Positions 1 to 14,360 of a stretch of 64,000 nucleotides of DNA are shown in pieces. Position 1 is the stretch's first letter; the number at the start of each line of letters is the position of its first letter. The notes below the pieces were generated by a model, which had not been told where the DNA came from, did no database searches, and was given only the letters and a program-made list of their open reading frames with translations. Source of the DNA: Aphelocoma coerulescens (taxonomy: Eukaryota > Chordata > Aves > Passeriformes > Corvidae); contig NC_091017.1 in NCBI RefSeq assembly GCF_041296385.1, positions 14,936,001 through 15,000,000 of the forward strand. Reading direction: 5' to 3'. Position numbers and translations under genes: made by a program.

Positions 1-3000
1 CTGTTGTTTCAGTATGCTGCATATGGTGTGTGTAAGTCTGCAAAAAGATAGAAACTCTGAATTAAATATGTAAAACCCAGTATTGGTTGGAGACTCTTGC
101 ATAACTCTGAGGAGTTTGCTATTTGGAAGCTGTTGCCATGGCTGTGCTGCCTGTCTGCCATAGCGACGGCACAGAGTGAGCTGGTGAGGAGTGTGGAAAC
201 CTCTGTGAGCCTCTGCAGCAGAGCCTTTGTGGCTTTTGGTTCTGCAAACGTTAATGAGTTTATTCTTTATTTTTTTCTCATCTCATTATTCCGTAAAATG
301 TTCTACCTGAACTGGAATACTTTCTGGGAGGTTGTCCAGAAATAGTGGGGGGGGATGCACCAATGTAAGAGCAGAGGCACTTCCAGCCTCAAATTCCCCA
401 TTCTGCCAATATCCTCTCTTCCTAAGGAGGACACTTTACATATTGTGTTGACATGACTGAAAGAGAGGTTGAAGCAAAATGAAATGAAGTGTGTGAATGG
501 TAAGAACTGTAATGCAAATGCTGAAAATTCAGTCACTTTAGATAATATTTTAATATGATTCTTTTTAAAGTTTCAGTTTTAGTGGCTTCTGCTCTTTTCA
601 CCCAAAAAGGTAATAGACGTTGGGTGTTGATTAGACAAGATGCAGTGAGAAATGTACAAAAATTGACCATGTTTTATGTGGCCAACTGTGAAGTTCATAG
701 TTAATTTTAAAAAACAAGAAAAAAAGAGCCTGAAATCACAGCTGAGCCCTTGTTCTGTGGACCAAGCAGAAAAAAACCCCTTTGACAAAAGCCCATGAGA
801 AATTCTTTAAATCCTTTCCCCTTTTATCTCTGCTTCTCTGCCTGGAAACTAATTCATGCCTATTGGAGTTGAAATTGTGCTGGTCTGTCAGCCAGTCAGT
901 GTTGAAAGGAGTGGGGATATGTCAGAACTTCCCATTTGTTTTTTCTTTTGTTATGCATGCTGAAAAGATGATTGGTTTTATCTATTCAAAACTTTGTTGT
1001 GTGCTGTGCTGTACCATCAGATTAGTTTTACTGGGTTATCAAAGATTAAGTGGCTCTCCCGTGATTTTTCAATATTCCAGATAGGGATGGACTCTCAGCT
1101 GATAGAAGAAAACTGTTCAGGTGGCTCCCCAGAAATTAGGACAAGTACACCAATGTTAATTTTAAGGTAGCTAAATATTAACTCTTTTTGTCATAAGATT
1201 TTCTGGTAATGGCTATTAACGTTGCCTTGAAGTTCTTAGTTCACAAAAAATAGCCCCAGACTGTGAAGAACTGTGCAGAAACTTGAAGCTGAAATTTGTA
1301 GGTGTTTGAGGGTTATTACTGGAAAACTGTATGTGATTTGTAGGCTTTGCCTGTTTCTGTGTTTAAACAGCTTTCTTGGGACTTACAGGGCAGGGGGGAG
1401 GAAATGTTTGGGTTTTGAGGACACTGAGGGATTATACATTGTTTAGCAGAGCTGTTACATATTTATTAAATATTTAATTAAACAATATTTTCTAGCTTCA
1501 TGTTTGATGACAAAATGCTTTGGTTGAGAAGATCTCTGGTTGTTTTCCTATGTCTCCAGGAGGCCTGAGCTTGACTTGGGGCCATCAGTCCTAGTGCTCC
1601 AGCCCTCAGCCAGCCCCAGTGTGCCAGGCTGTATGCTTTTTGGAAACATTCTCAGTGGTGGATTAGTAGTTCTGTTACCAGAAAGAGGTGCTGTGCCAAC
1701 AAGGTAAAGGGAAGAGGGTAGCCAAGTAGTTGCTGAGCTAAGTGAAAGGGAGGATATGCAGCAAACAATAGAGAAAGATTAAACACAGAAGAAAGAAGAC
1801 AGATGAGTACAGGGCGGTGAAAAAATTTGCTTTATCGGATTCACTGTGACAGCTGCTAAATAGACACTTTAAATGGGACACTTTAAACAAAGGAAGAAGA
1901 GCAAAACCTCAGAGAATTTTGCGTTACATTTATTCATATGCCTGTCTTGCATTGTGTTCTCTGGCAGCAAAGATCTGTGGGTCTGACAGACTGTGGGGGA
2001 GATGGAGTTGGGCTCAAAAGATATTTGTTTTTATTGGAGCTGTCGGCACCTCTGCGTGCTCAGTCCAGCCAGAGGGTTCAGGTCTCTGCCCACAAGAGAG
2101 TGGTGTTGAGCCATCCACTTCCAGACCATGTACCAGGGTTCAGCTTACAGGCTTTTAAACTGTAAGGTAAATTTTGACCTTGGTGCTCATTCTGATTTAC
2201 AAATAAAGTTTGACTGGTCCATCAAATATGCTTTACCCCAAAATGAAAATGCCTAAGCAAGTTGGAACTCAAGTGTTTTAGTGTAGATAAAGAAACTGTG
2301 CACCTATACTGGGTATTATATAAATTATATAATACCTAGCTATGTATCTATGCTTTTTCTCCTTTTACTGCAGAGGGAAAAAAAGAGCAAAAAGAACCAC
2401 AAAACAACAAGCAGACGTGAAACTGAGTCTGATTGCAGTCAGTGCTGATGTGTGTGTGCTGTGCAGTCCCAAGTGGTGAAGATCACAGTCTGCCAGGTGG
2501 TGTTGAGAGGGCTCTAGGCACATCCCTGCTTGCCTCTTAGCCATTAATTAACAGCTGATCAGGGAATTTAGGGAAGTCTTGGTGTAACTTCCTTAACAAA
2601 AGATGCATCTGAAGCCTTTGATGAGCCTGTGAAATGGTCTTCATTTAGATAACTGTATAAATTATTTAGATTCTCAAAAGATCACAGCCTGTAGCTACTC
2701 CCGCTGGAAATGTTGGCAAGTACTGCTTGTCCTTTCCTACTCAAAATGATTGATAGGGTTCCTGTGGACTACAGAGGCATTTCATGGGGAGTTCAGTTTT
2801 CTTGAGAAAGGTAGAAAAAGTGGTTGGAGACAGTGCTGGGGATAGGAGGGAACTGGTGCCTCTGACCAGCTCTGTTCAGTTGTGCCACACCAAAGGAATA
2901 CTGGGGGTGGGGGGGCCTTCTGTGCCTAATTTGGGGGGAGGCAGGAGAATATCAGTTGTAGCTCTTTAGGTATCTTATGATAGAGATTCTGATCAGGAAG

Positions 3001-4829
3001 TTTTTCCAAGTATTTTTGCATGCATTTCTTTCTAAATTAACTTACATACTGAAAATAAACCACTGATAATTACAGTAAATACAATATATAGGTGTGTTCA
3101 TATACAAATATGTCATAACCTCTGGACTAAGTAATATTAATGCATTACTGCTTTCTTCTTTCCTCAAAAGGAAGAAAACTTGACTGCCTTCTGGAGGCTC
3201 TTTGTGCTGAATTTGGAGTGAAGTTTCTATACTCTGAAAAACGAAATTTTGGCACAGCTTTTTTGACACTAAAGGCTGCCCTTCTCAATTAGATACCAGC
3301 AATGCCTGGAGTCCTTTCGAGACTGGCAAGCATTTCTGGAGCATAATAATAAATGCATATGAGCTGCGGCTGAGTATACTGAAACTGAGTTATCTCCCAA
3401 GAGGTTTTTGTTGAGATTTTTCACTAAAGTGTAGCTTATCATTAAATACATTTTAAAAATCACAGAGACACAAAGTTAAAACTCTTCCTATGTGATCTTT
3501 TTGGCCTGTTACTTGGTCAGTTCTGCATCTAAAAACAGGTTCCCTTGAATACAGACTATGTGGTTGCACAGTTTATCTTTTGCTCTAACCCAGGAGCCCT
3601 CCATCATCAGCGTTTTATTCCATACAGCACTAGTTCTGTCTAGTTGCACATCACAATTCCTTTGCTTTATTACACTTCAGCAATCTCAGCTAGTCAAAAC
3701 TCTATTGTGGCTTTTTATTTCTTGTTCTACCTGCATTAAATGCTGTACTGGATGTAAATTTGCCTGTGATTTTCATGATGCCTGGGAAGACAAGAAGTGC
3801 CAGGCAGGACTCCTGTTGCCTGGATGTATGGAATGAGCCGCACTTATGGCGTGTGGGAAGTGACTCCAGATGGGACCAAGGCTCCGGCATGGCTGCCCCT
3901 GTGCTGCTGCTATATCAGGCTTTGTCTGTGATGCAGTCAGGGTGTTAGAGACTCTCATCCTGTCTCCTGAGAGCTGCTGCTCTCGGCTGTGTCATGCTTG
4001 ACCACAGTGCCTGCATAGGTTGAAATTAAATGTTTAAAAAGGAGGGAGAGAAATAAACATCTTGCCCAGCCGGGGAACATTTGAGTCCCGTTGGGGAGGA
4101 GCTATTTTAAAGCTCAGACTGAGGGATGGCTATTTTTGCCCGTCAGCCAGACAGACTCAGCTAATGGTCTATATTATTCAAACCCTTTTCTTGAACAAAT
4201 TCTTAAAAAGAGGAAGGAAGAAAGAGCAGGAAGAGTCCTTAAGCCAGCAAGAGGTAGACATGGCTCAAACATGAAAAGATCTGTACCCTTCTGTTCTGCA
4301 GAGATGTGCTTTATTTTTATTATTCAGATGTGCATTTGCTTTAACAATGAGGCAAAGAGATGAAGTTCAGCGTGAGGATTTTAAGAGCAATTCTACTGAA
4401 AACACTTGTGTTGTACAAGCTGTACAATCTCTATGTGTGTCTCAAGAGGAGGTGGTTATTGCACTTAATCATTTCAGACACACACTGCTGCCAGAGGCTT
4501 TCACGGACGTGTAACACAGCAGGGACTGCTCATTGGGACTCAGCTTCCTAATTTCTGATGTTCTTGCCTTAAAACTGCCTGTGTAGATGGAATTAAATCT
4601 TAGGGCAGGGGGAAAACCAGGTTTTATATTATGGATGGGTGCCATTTCATTGCATTTCCAACCTGACTGCCACGTGAAGTGACTCTGCAGATATTTGGGA
4701 GCACCATGAAGCAAATATAACTGGGGAAAAAAGCCAGGTTCACTTGTGATGGGGAATCTGATGTAAAAAGCACATTGAGAATCACAAAAGAGTTTGTCAA
4801 GGCTGTTTATTTAGTAAGTGCTGTGATCT
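1..4829. other. non-coding stretch upstream of DMP1, no gene recognised
   Basis: I find no convincing exon, RNA gene or recognisable retroposon here. Open frames are short, have no coding bias and resemble no family I know. An isolated AATAAA at 2202-2207 could belong to the 3' end of a gene left of the window, but nothing else supports that. A short perfect palindrome lies at 2312-2336 (see separate entry). Confidence 0.5.
2312..2336. repeat. 25-bp AT-rich perfect palindrome
   Basis: Two 12-base arms (GGTATTATATAA and its exact reverse complement) flank a single A. It could form a hairpin or cruciform. No flanking target-site duplication or coding sequence is evident, so its origin is unknown. 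Confidence 0.7.
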
Positions 4830-5287
4830 TTGGTGATGTCAGAAGGGCAATGAAGCTGGTGAAGGGTCTGGAGCACAAGTCTGATGAGGAATGGCTGAGG
4901 GAGCTGGGGTCGTTTAGCCTGGAGAAGAGCAGGCTCAAGGGGAACCTTATCACTCTCTACAGCTGCCAGAAAGGAGGCTGTAGCCAGGTGGGGGTTGGTC
5001 TCTTCTCCCAGGCAACCAGCAACAGGACAAGAGGACACAGCCTCAAGCTGTGCCACGGGAAGTTTAGGTTGGAAATTAGGAAGAATTTCTTCACAAGAAA
5101 GGATGATTAGACATTGGAATGGACTGCCCAGGGAGGTGGTGGAGTCACCATCGCTGGGGCTGTTCATGGAAAGACTGGACGTGGCACTCAGTGCCAGGGT
5201 CTGGTTGACGTGGTGGTGTTTGGCCATGGGTTGGACACAATGATCTCTGAGGTCTTTTCCAACCTAAATGATTCTGTGATTCTGTGA
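4830..5287 (+). mobile_element. CR1 LINE, 5'-truncated 3' end, sense orientation
   Basis: The segment matches the 3' portion of avian CR1 non-LTR retrotransposons: 'CTGGAGAAGAGCAGGCTCAAGG', the 'GAAGTTTAGGTTGGAAATTAGGAAG' block split by small changes, 'GACTGCCCAGGGAGGTGGTGGAGTC', and the terminal ATTCTGTG microsatellite at about 5270-5287, which marks the CR1 3' end. Reading frames through it are broken remains of the reverse-transcriptase C-terminus and 3' UTR. It is a dead copy. Confidence 0.9.
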
Positions 5288-8200
5288 CAAGCAGCAAAGC
5301 CTTTGTCCATAAGGAGACATAAGGATTGTGCAACATTGCAATTAATGTTCCTTGTTGTTTCAGGAACAGCATGGTCTTAGCATGGAGGGTCACCCTCTCC
5401 TGTCATGGTCCTGGTTCTGCTGGTATTCCATATAGTGTGTCAGCGACTTATTTCAGCTCTAATGCTGGCTCTGTCTTGCTCAGGAATCAGCAAAACCCAA
5501 GTGTAATTTTGTAGAGCTAAACCAGCCCATCCTGCTCCTGGGCCTCTCTTACCCTGCCTCCAAGCCAGCATTTCAGGGAGCTTCCCTTGCTCCTGGGAGC
5601 TTGGGGACAACAGCTCTCAGGGCATTTTGCCTTGGCTAGGGGCAACGAGGCATTTCCCTGAAGCAGGTAGCTGCTCTTAGGATTTGCAGGGAACAGGAGG
5701 GTTTTGGTCCCCAGCTTCTGCCCTGGGTGACTGCTCCCCTCTTCCCTCAGGTTTTTCCACTTGCTGCATGCATCCTCAACTTTGTGCAACTGCCTGTTCC
5801 TCAAATAGAAATAAATACCGAGGAGGGTGTGTTATTGGTGCCAGCACGAAGGTCAGGTTCCTATCAAACCTGCCATCTGCGTGTGTGATGTCTTGCAGCC
5901 TCTCACAAGACAAAGACAGGGCTGGGGGTGGGTGGGTGTAATGTCTGCAGTGTCTGCTGTTCAGCCAGCCAGGAGTTTAAAAATACCACTTGTGAATGAC
6001 CTGATGGGAGCAGTTTTAGAAGGCAATCCACGCCCAGCACATTTCAGTTTTCTGATGGGAAAGGAATTTGAAGAGATGTTTATTTCAAAACAAAATTTAC
6101 TAAACAAGAAGGGAACAGGACACTGGGGGGAGATAAATATCACTGGTAGGGTGGCTGGTGGCTTTCACTGCAGTCCCAATGCCTGTTTGGGGTCGCTCAG
6201 GGCACTGGATTTCTACTGGGGAGAGGGGAGCAAAGGGGCAATGAGATGGGTGAGCTGGGAGGGCAATAAGCAGGACGCTGCCCTGCTTTCCAGGGGGTGG
6301 CAGGGACCTTCTGTCAGGAAGGGAGGACTGAGGAGAGAGAAACACTCTTTCCATAAGATACTCCTCTTGTTCCCCAGCACTAGAAACTCAGAAGGCATTT
6401 ACACGAGCTCATTTCCTCTTTAGGCAAGGTTTGGGGTTAGAGAAAGCTTGATGTAGTTGAGCTGGTTTAAGATTTGTGTCTCATCCTCAGTGAACTCCTT
6501 GGATTTTTATAGAGATCCATCTTACATCTTTTGTGGGGGTGCCAAATTACTTTTTGAGTGAAGGCTTCCTGGATGATTCCAGATGGTCATGTCTGGTTAT
6601 ATACTCTGGGTATTCAAGATGTGCCTCACGTAGTAAAACTTCCATTTCTATTTGTTTAATTTTCTTGTTCTTTTATTTTAAGAACTTAGTTTATTTCTTT
6701 GCCTTTGCAGAAACTCTTGGTAAATTACACAGTACAGCTATAAAAGTGTTCCCATTGTCTTTTGCCTAAATTAAGTGACAGTAAAGGCGTAGAGCATTCT
6801 TTTGATAGGCCTTTTTTTATATGCCTGTTTTGGTATTTTTCATCAAAAGGGTTTTTGAGATCACTTTCTGATCAAAGACTGGTTTTCATTTCCAAGCATC
6901 CTTCTCCAGTGCTGTAGCAACAACTTCCTGTCTGTATGAGTTATGCTAATTTCAGTGCTGAAAAATCCAAAAATATCTGAAGAGAGAGGAATCAAATTAT
7001 AGTTTTGCCATGGGATGAGATAGTGGGAAGGGGAAGGATGCTGTACCTTCTCCCTGTGTGGGCACGGGTGCCTTTCTCTCTGTGCTCAAAGGGAAGCAGG
7101 ACCCAAACGGGGAGCAAGCAAAGCACTTGTGTGGAAGAACCATCTTTCAGAGATCTGTGTTGCCTGCTTTTCCCCAGAAATTCATCTCCTTAGGTCCACA
7201 GCCATTAAAGAACAGCCTGTCAACAGCACCCCACATTGTGTAGAGCAAGATCTCCATGGCCACCACTTCAGGACCTAACCGTTACAGAAAAGGAAAGAAA
7301 GGATAATAATTTGGAATATTTCTACACGTAGAATTCTCAATAATACTATATATTTTCTAGTTTCTTTGTTACCCCCTAAAGCCAGAAGTTTTGGCCCAAA
7401 TGTTGGTGAGCTGTGTATCACTCAGGGATCTGCAGTGCCCAGCCCATGCCCATCTCTTGCTCCCACACATCAGCCCCTCTGTGCTGCATCCCACACCTGC
7501 ATCATGGCAGCATTTCCCTGTGCTGCACCACTGTGTTGGGATCATGGCCATTAGCCCCTTGTTGGCTGTGAGGCTGTCCTGGTACAGCACAGCAAGGGCT
7601 GGGTTTGTTAATGGAAAATTATGGGCTTTTCTGGAAAAGATCCCAAAACTGAGTGGGGTTTAATGACGCCTGTTTGAGTGCACAGTTTGCATTAATGCTC
7701 AGCCAGCTCACACTGGCTTTATTTTTTTTGGTTTCATTGAAAGGAAAAAAAATGGGGAAGTGAATCAAACTGAGACCTCCCTTTATTCCATTCATTTTTC
7801 GGTTGGAGGGAATGGAAAGATTTGAGCTTACCTGCTGGAGCACATTAGTCACATGAAGAGATGATGGCTGTGGGCATGGGCAAGATTTGAACGTGGGCTG
7901 GGTAGTGAAGTTCTTAAACCCACAGTGATGATGGGATTATGGGTGAGACAGATCAGCTTTTGTGGCCTGATTTCTTCAGTAAGGAGTGCCAAGACTCTGC
8001 TGAAGGTAAAGGATGCCCTGGCACATAAGCTGGGGTGACTTTTCCAGGGATCCTCCAGCTCCCGTGTGGTTGGGCAGACGAAGGAAGTCCTTTCATGGCT
8101 TTGCATTCCCATTTGGGCTGCCTCTGGAGAAGAGCCTGGCAGAAGACAGAGGTGGTGATGCCACTTCCTCATAGAAAGCCACAGCATGTACCATGTAATT

Positions 8201-11200
8201 ACATCTGGGCAGAGCAGGGCTGCTCCTGCAGCACAGTTACATACGTGACTGGAGCAGGCAGTGCCGGGCTTTGCAGACATGTCAGGAGTCACAAGTACTA
8301 GAAACCCTCAGGAAAGCTTTTGTCAATAACTGGAGCTCTGAAGTTCCTAAAAACAGTTGGAGGGGAGCTTTGCGTTCCTGGTCCTGCTGTGGGACCATGC
8401 AGGTAGGGAACAGGCAGCACCTGTTCTCCACCCTGCTTCCCCAGACAGCACCTTGCTCTCATCTGTTTGCATCAGTCTGCCCTGTTTGCCTATCAAACAT
8501 ATTTTCACATCTTTGTTTGTGTTATGCAAAATCGAATTCTGTGCACAAGGGTCAATGCTTATCCAATATTCATTTCTTATGAACATTTTTTGATTCCTGC
8601 TTCTTATCTCCTGTGCAATATTCTTGTATGCATTCTGCACTCAGAAAAAAAGCACTGAGTAACGAGGAATTTCCAGCAAGAATAGTGAAGAGGAACTAGA
8701 CTGAGTCAAAAGGTAGTGATGGGCATGTGCAATCACACGTATGCAACTCCTTTGAGGTGTACCATTGAATTCTGCTGGAAGTTTAACAGAGTGTGAATAC
8801 ACTTGCCCAGCAGAATTAGGCTGTTGTGTAAGACTCCATCAGTCATTTACAGCTGCTCATTTGGTGATTGGTACAATATTATTAAGAACAACTAGGGGGA
8901 GAAGAAAAAGCTTCATTCATCAACATCAAAAAGCTTTATTCATCAAACAAGGAAGAGTGTTAAAGTCATCATGGTGTTAACAGTGAACACTTGATCCAGC
9001 CTTATAACTGGTATCTGAATTGGGTGAACTGATTACTGGGGGAATAAGTTGAAGGTCTTATAAATGTAGGTCTTAAAAGCAGTCAGCTTCAATTCCTACT
9101 GCAGTCCCTGTGAAAGTGGAGCAGGAATGCAGACCCCTGCCTCAGGATCAGAGGTGGGTGCTGTGGTGATGTTCCTGAGCTCTATCTTTGGGTGCTGGAA
9201 GTCAGCTGTGCACAGCTTCACATCAGCCCCAATGCCTCTGTGCTTTAAGAGCATGTCAGAAGGGAAAGACTCCCTGCCCTTACCCACCCACACCTACAGA
9301 GCACTTTGGCTGCTGGCTGAGTGCTCATACAGGCTTGTCACCAACAATCCCATGTATTATTTTCAGAAAAATAACTTTCAGTAAGCAACTGCAGATTTTT
9401 CTTTGTTGCTCTGATATTCAGAACACTACTATAATGCTTAAGCTTGGCCTACCCCTCCCCCCAGTATTTAACCACCTTTTTAAGAACTACAGAAAACCAA
9501 GAAACATCTCCTTGAATTTAATACTTGTTTCTTGCTGAAAAGTGGTTTATCATAAGCATTTAGATTCCTGTATAATGTAGAGTAGCTTCTGTGGGATTTT
9601 TATTTTTTCTATGACATAGACCCTTGTGCTATATGGAATATTGTGAAAGATGTGGGTACATCACTCACATAATAATAGTTAATAGAAAGTTAGATTGTGA
9701 ACCAAATGAAAGTCACTGAATGTGTGATGTGGTGTGCTTTTATTTTCTGTGGTTGTATTGGGTTGAGACTTCTCTGCTTTTGTGAGTTGTTTGGCATTGC
9801 TTGGGTTTTGGTACTGGGGAGTTTGGGGGGTTTTTTTGGGGGGGTTGTTTTTTTTTGTTCCTTCTGGTATTTTTTTTAGTGTTATCAGGATTTTGAGGAT
9901 TCAAATGTCCTTTGGAGGTATGAGACAAATTGCTGCCAGTCTCTTGCTGAGAGCTGCACTGATGGTGTCTGTCCGGTTTTTCCAGGCTCCCAGGGGACTG
10001 TGGTAATGCTTCCTGTCCAGCTACACTGAGCAGCAATAAATTTAGCCCAAGTGAGCCATAATGACAGTACAGGAATCAGAGGAGTGCTGACCACTCTCTA
10101 GGAGGATCTGGCACTCCATACAGACATCTTCATCCCTTGAGCTGCCAGCCCTGCCCTGACCTCACTGCCCACTCTGGGCAGCCTGTGCCTCCGCATTACC
10201 CGTTTGCACTCGTGCAGTGCCTGTTTCGTACAATCATTTCCATCAGCCATTTCCTCCTGACGTTTTTTTCCCCTCCAACAAAAAATCAGGGTGCTGTGAC
10301 TCAGGACACAGACATGCACCTGACCCACACACACAGCACAGCTGCTCCTATGTCACCCTGAGGAGCTCACTGATGTGAGGGCAAGGCTGGCCCCTGATCA
10401 CTGCTGTATTTTCCTTCTTGAGAGCACTGATGCTGCACGACTTTCCAGAGCTCTGCAATTCCAGCTGGAGTGGGAGCGAGCACAGGGTGAAAGGTGCAGA
10501 GAGCTTTTCATGTTAAGGCTGTGTTATTGTTCCACTTCCACCTTGTGATCTACAAATACTTATTTCTCTCACCTCCCAAGGGGCTGAATTGTGAGCAGGA
10601 AGTGATTGTGAAAGATCCTGTACTCTGAATGAGATGTTAGGAGCTGTAATTACTCACTGGTGTCTCTAAGATTACTGCTGTCAGTGCTGAGCTATTGACA
10701 GCCCCATGGCACTGGAGCTACCTGGTAGCTGTGCCAGCGTTGTCAAAACCAGTCTCTGCTCTGAGGCAGAGCTGAGCATCTTCCCCTGCCCTTATTTTGA
10801 CCGAGGGCAGCAAGATGCAGTTGTGCCTGTGTGCAGGAAGACGTGTTGGATCTTACAGTGATCGGGCAGAAATGAGACATCCTTATCCACATCTGATGAA
10901 GTCACAGCCTCTAATGAGTGAATTCAGCCAAGCTGACTGATGAATATGGATTTATAGGACCTGACAATCCAGTCACACACATCTGGCAGGGATGACACAA
11001 GGTACCTGTCCAGCCATGAGCTCCAGCTGCAGCGGGCACGATGTGGATAGCAGTTATTGCTCCATGCATTTTGCTTTGGCAAAAGTGGCACAGAGCAGGT
11101 ACAGCACTGTGAGCCTTCATCCCAACAGACCATAGGGGCGATGTGCTGGTGTTGCTGGAGCCCACTGCTCAGAGTGGGATGGTAGAAAAATGCTAGAAAT

Positions 11201-14200
11201 AGAAGTGAGGGGAGTGTGGGGCTGGCATAGGAGGTGGGGAGTGAGGCATTTTGGGAGTTTGCCTTTCATGTGTTTTGGGAAAGGGCATGGTGCTTCTTGT
11301 TGGTAGGATAAGGTCGGCACCTCCCCTCAACAGTGTCACAGAGACTTCAAACAGCCTGTGATGCCTGAAATAGGGCAAATGATTGGTGCCTTAAAAGTGC
11401 CTGTTTTCTCTGACTGCAAAGGAAACTCCATGGTGAATATGGAAGGGTGGGTTAATGATCCTACCCCTGTGCTGTCAGGAGGCCAGGGGAGAGGGCTGTC
11501 AGTCCTGTGCAGAGGTCTAGCATTAGCAGGTGCCCTGTGTGTGTCTGTAATTCAGGGCCCCACGACTCAGGCTCCCATGAGATGTTTTTTACCAGCAAGA
11601 TGTAACATATTTTAGAGGGTTAGCAGAAACCAAACTTGTGCACGCCTCCATGCTGTGACAAACGCACTGGTAATTTCTTATCACAGCATTTGTAGCTTTG
11701 AGGCTTGCTCCCAGAAGGAGTTGGAATATCAGTGCTGCTTTTCAAACACCTAAAATGTCATCATTATCTACTGGGTTCTGTGTCACGTTAATGCTGTGAA
11801 ACACAGACAATGTTTATTCAGGTAGCAAAATGAAACTGCATTATAACACCTGTCACCAGAAAGTGTAGGGCAAAGGGATTTGGATTTGAATCTGACCGTA
11901 AGGTAGGAGCTGGTGTTGAGTGCTGAGGACGTGTCTTGGGTCCTGCCCTCATCCTAGTCTTCCTTGTTCCAGTTCATTCGTTGATCCTTTTCCTTTTGAT
12001 GCTGCTGTCAAAACCCATAGGTCTGTTCAGGAGAGAAGTGCATCAGCAACATTAATATTATTAAAATACCCTGGACTGAAAAAAAAGAGAGGGAATGGTG
12101 ATTTTTTGAACAATATCACTTTCTTGAGTTTTTGATGCTGAGCTGTCTTGATCAGTGGGGGAGGGCAGCTGTTACATTCCTCCTCCGCCAGCTGGTTCTC
12201 TGCAGTGCAAGCTTTACTCTTGGCTTTGGCATCTCTTATCCCTCCTGCTGTCTGCACTCATTTATTTCTTCTGTTCTCATGGACACCACGCAGTCCAGAT
12301 TGTCAAACAGAGAAGTGATATTCCTGCATCTTCTTACCAGCCCTGCCAGTCTTCTCATTTCTCACTTGGCCACCTCCTCCCTGGTAGTCTGATGGTGCCA
12401 GGTTTCCCCCATCTTCCTTCCAGAGACTGAGCATCTTGGTAGGGTAGGACTTGGGGAAATGCCCAGTGGCATTTAAAGCACCCATCAGACAGCTGCTGCT
12501 CCCACCCTCAGTCCATTTCTCACCTCTGACGTAACAACAGAAATAATAATTAATAATTTTTTTCTTTATAAGGTTAATTGTAAGGTTACAATATGTGGGC
12601 TGGGGTTTCCTTTCCTTGCAAAACACAGGCAGATCTGCTTGGGCAGTGTGGCTAATGCTGTAGGATGATCTCTGGAAGGGATTTGGGGAACAGACCTTGT
12701 TGTTTGACCCAGGGCTATTGGAGATTACAGGAACGAGGGTCAGGCTGGGGTGCTGGCAGTGAGCATTTTTGGGTGTGCTGGTGCTGTGGGTATTTCAGGG
12801 CCAGTGGAAAGGAGGGAAGTGACCTTTGGATGGTGGCTGGTGGGGTAATGGGTGACCTGTGTTATAAAAGAGCTGGGCATGTAGAGCTTGGTGTTTATCT
12901 CCTTTTTGCACCACAGCACCTGGACATGAGGCAGCACCAGATCTTTGGGGGCTGAGTTAAATGCAGGTTTGACATTACAAAAAAAAAATACAACAAAACA
13001 TGGTAATTGTTGGAGGTGCCTAAAAAAGGTTGGCAACATGAACTCATATCTGGCTGGGGACAGGGGTATAATTTTGTCGCAGGTCAAAGGGAAAATACAT
13101 CCCACAATATCTGCAGCAGGGATCAGGTAGGGAAGAAGAGGGAAAACATCTGCTGAAGGTATGGGCATGAGAGTGAGTGGCTTGGTGGTGACCATCTCGA
13201 GGCCAAGGGGCTGTGGGGAAAATAGTGGGGCCGAGTTACACTGGGGCTTCCTTGCATGGGGGGCAGGAGGAAGGAGAAAAAAGGATGCTCATCACATTCG
13301 GCACCTTGCAGTCCTCACAGGGCAGACACACATGGACTGTGGGCTGGTAATGAAGGGGGGGAAACAGCAGGAGATTGTGAGAATGAAATTAAACCCAGCA
13401 GCAGACTGACGTGTCTGGTTTCACAAGATGCTCTGTCCAGCACGAGGCAAGCCATCTGGATGCTGTTTTCTATAGCCTGGGCAAATTCAGAGAACCTGCA
13501 TTTTACAGAGCTCTGTCTCAATCCTGACCCTGCCCAAGTTTCCTTCAGTCATTTATTTCTCAGTGCCAGCATCTCCTGTAAATGCCTGCAAAGCTGCAGC
13601 CCTGTCCATGTCCCCATGGCACATATTGTGGCCTGAGTTTTCCAGAGCAGAGGTTTCATCCTCTCCCTGTCCAGCAGCTGGAAGGAGCACTGGAATGCTA
13701 CACTCAGTGCAGAGTGTGGGATGCTCCCTATACACCTCCATTTAGTATTTCCCTGCTCCCTGGCACAAGTGCCTGTGTGGGCACAAAAATAAGACAAGCC
13801 CTCTCTTTCTAGCGTGGTTTTGTGCTCCTGCCTCAAGGTACAGGGCAAGGCTGAGACCTGGCAGGGAAATGGTCCCCTGTGGGTTTCAGCACCCTGGCCC
13901 ATGGCACAGGGCAAACACTGCTCCCAAGTGCACGGGTTAGGCGGATGTCATCCCTGGGATGGGGTCCAGCGCTCAGCGTGGGTGACGCCGTAGTTGTTTG
14001 TGTGTGTCACAGCGGGAAGTGTGTGAATGGGATAGATTTAGCTGTCAAAACAGAGGGCCAGAGCAGTCCGTCATTAACCGCCAGCCCGTCTCGTCATCCT
14101 GCAACCACAAGGAGCTTTTTTAGGGCCAGCGTCCTGGCGGAGGCCAGAGGAAGCGTGGGAGGCCAGTTCCCGGTGACACCTCCAGGCGCAGCAGCGCTGC

Positions 14201-14250
14201 CCGGCGGTGCCATTGGCTGCCCCCGGCCCGGGGCTGGTACTGGCCAGCGG
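5288..14250. other. non-coding stretch between CR1 copy and DMP1 promoter
   Basis: About 9 kb without a gene I can support. It contains ordinary unique avian intergenic sequence, T-rich runs and a G-rich tract (9803-9844). No splice-bounded conserved exon, tRNA or rRNA is visible. DMP1 regulatory elements may lie here but cannot be recognised by eye. Confidence 0.5.
9803..9844 (+). other. G-run cluster with quadruplex potential
   Basis: Four G runs (3, 4, 6 and 7 bases at 9803-9805, 9816-9819, 9825-9830 and 9838-9844) are separated by T-rich loops of 10, 5 and 7 bases. This fits a relaxed G-quadruplex pattern on the + strand. No gene is associated. Confidence 0.5.
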
Positions 14251-14360
14251 TTAAATGCCTGCCCGGCCACCCGGGGACACACAGCCTGGAGCATCCCAAC
14301 ACGGGCAGCCAGCTCATCCCATCCCCAGCAGAGGAGACACGGGCTTGCATTGCACCTTAA
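14251..14360 (+). promoter_or_regulatory. DMP1: putative DMP1 core promoter and untranslated exon 1
   Basis: A TATA-like TTAAAT at 14251-14256 is followed about 25-30 bases later by a stretch ending in a good donor (CTTAAG/GTAAAGG; intron from about 14361). SCPP genes typically have an untranslated exon 1 spliced to the signal-peptide exon. Here that exon begins after the acceptor TTGTTGCAG at 15191. The start site is inferred, not observed. Confidence 0.45.

Noticed and set aside
4775..5243. Open frames suggesting a small protein
   Set aside because: They lie within the CR1 3' end and are broken relics of that element.
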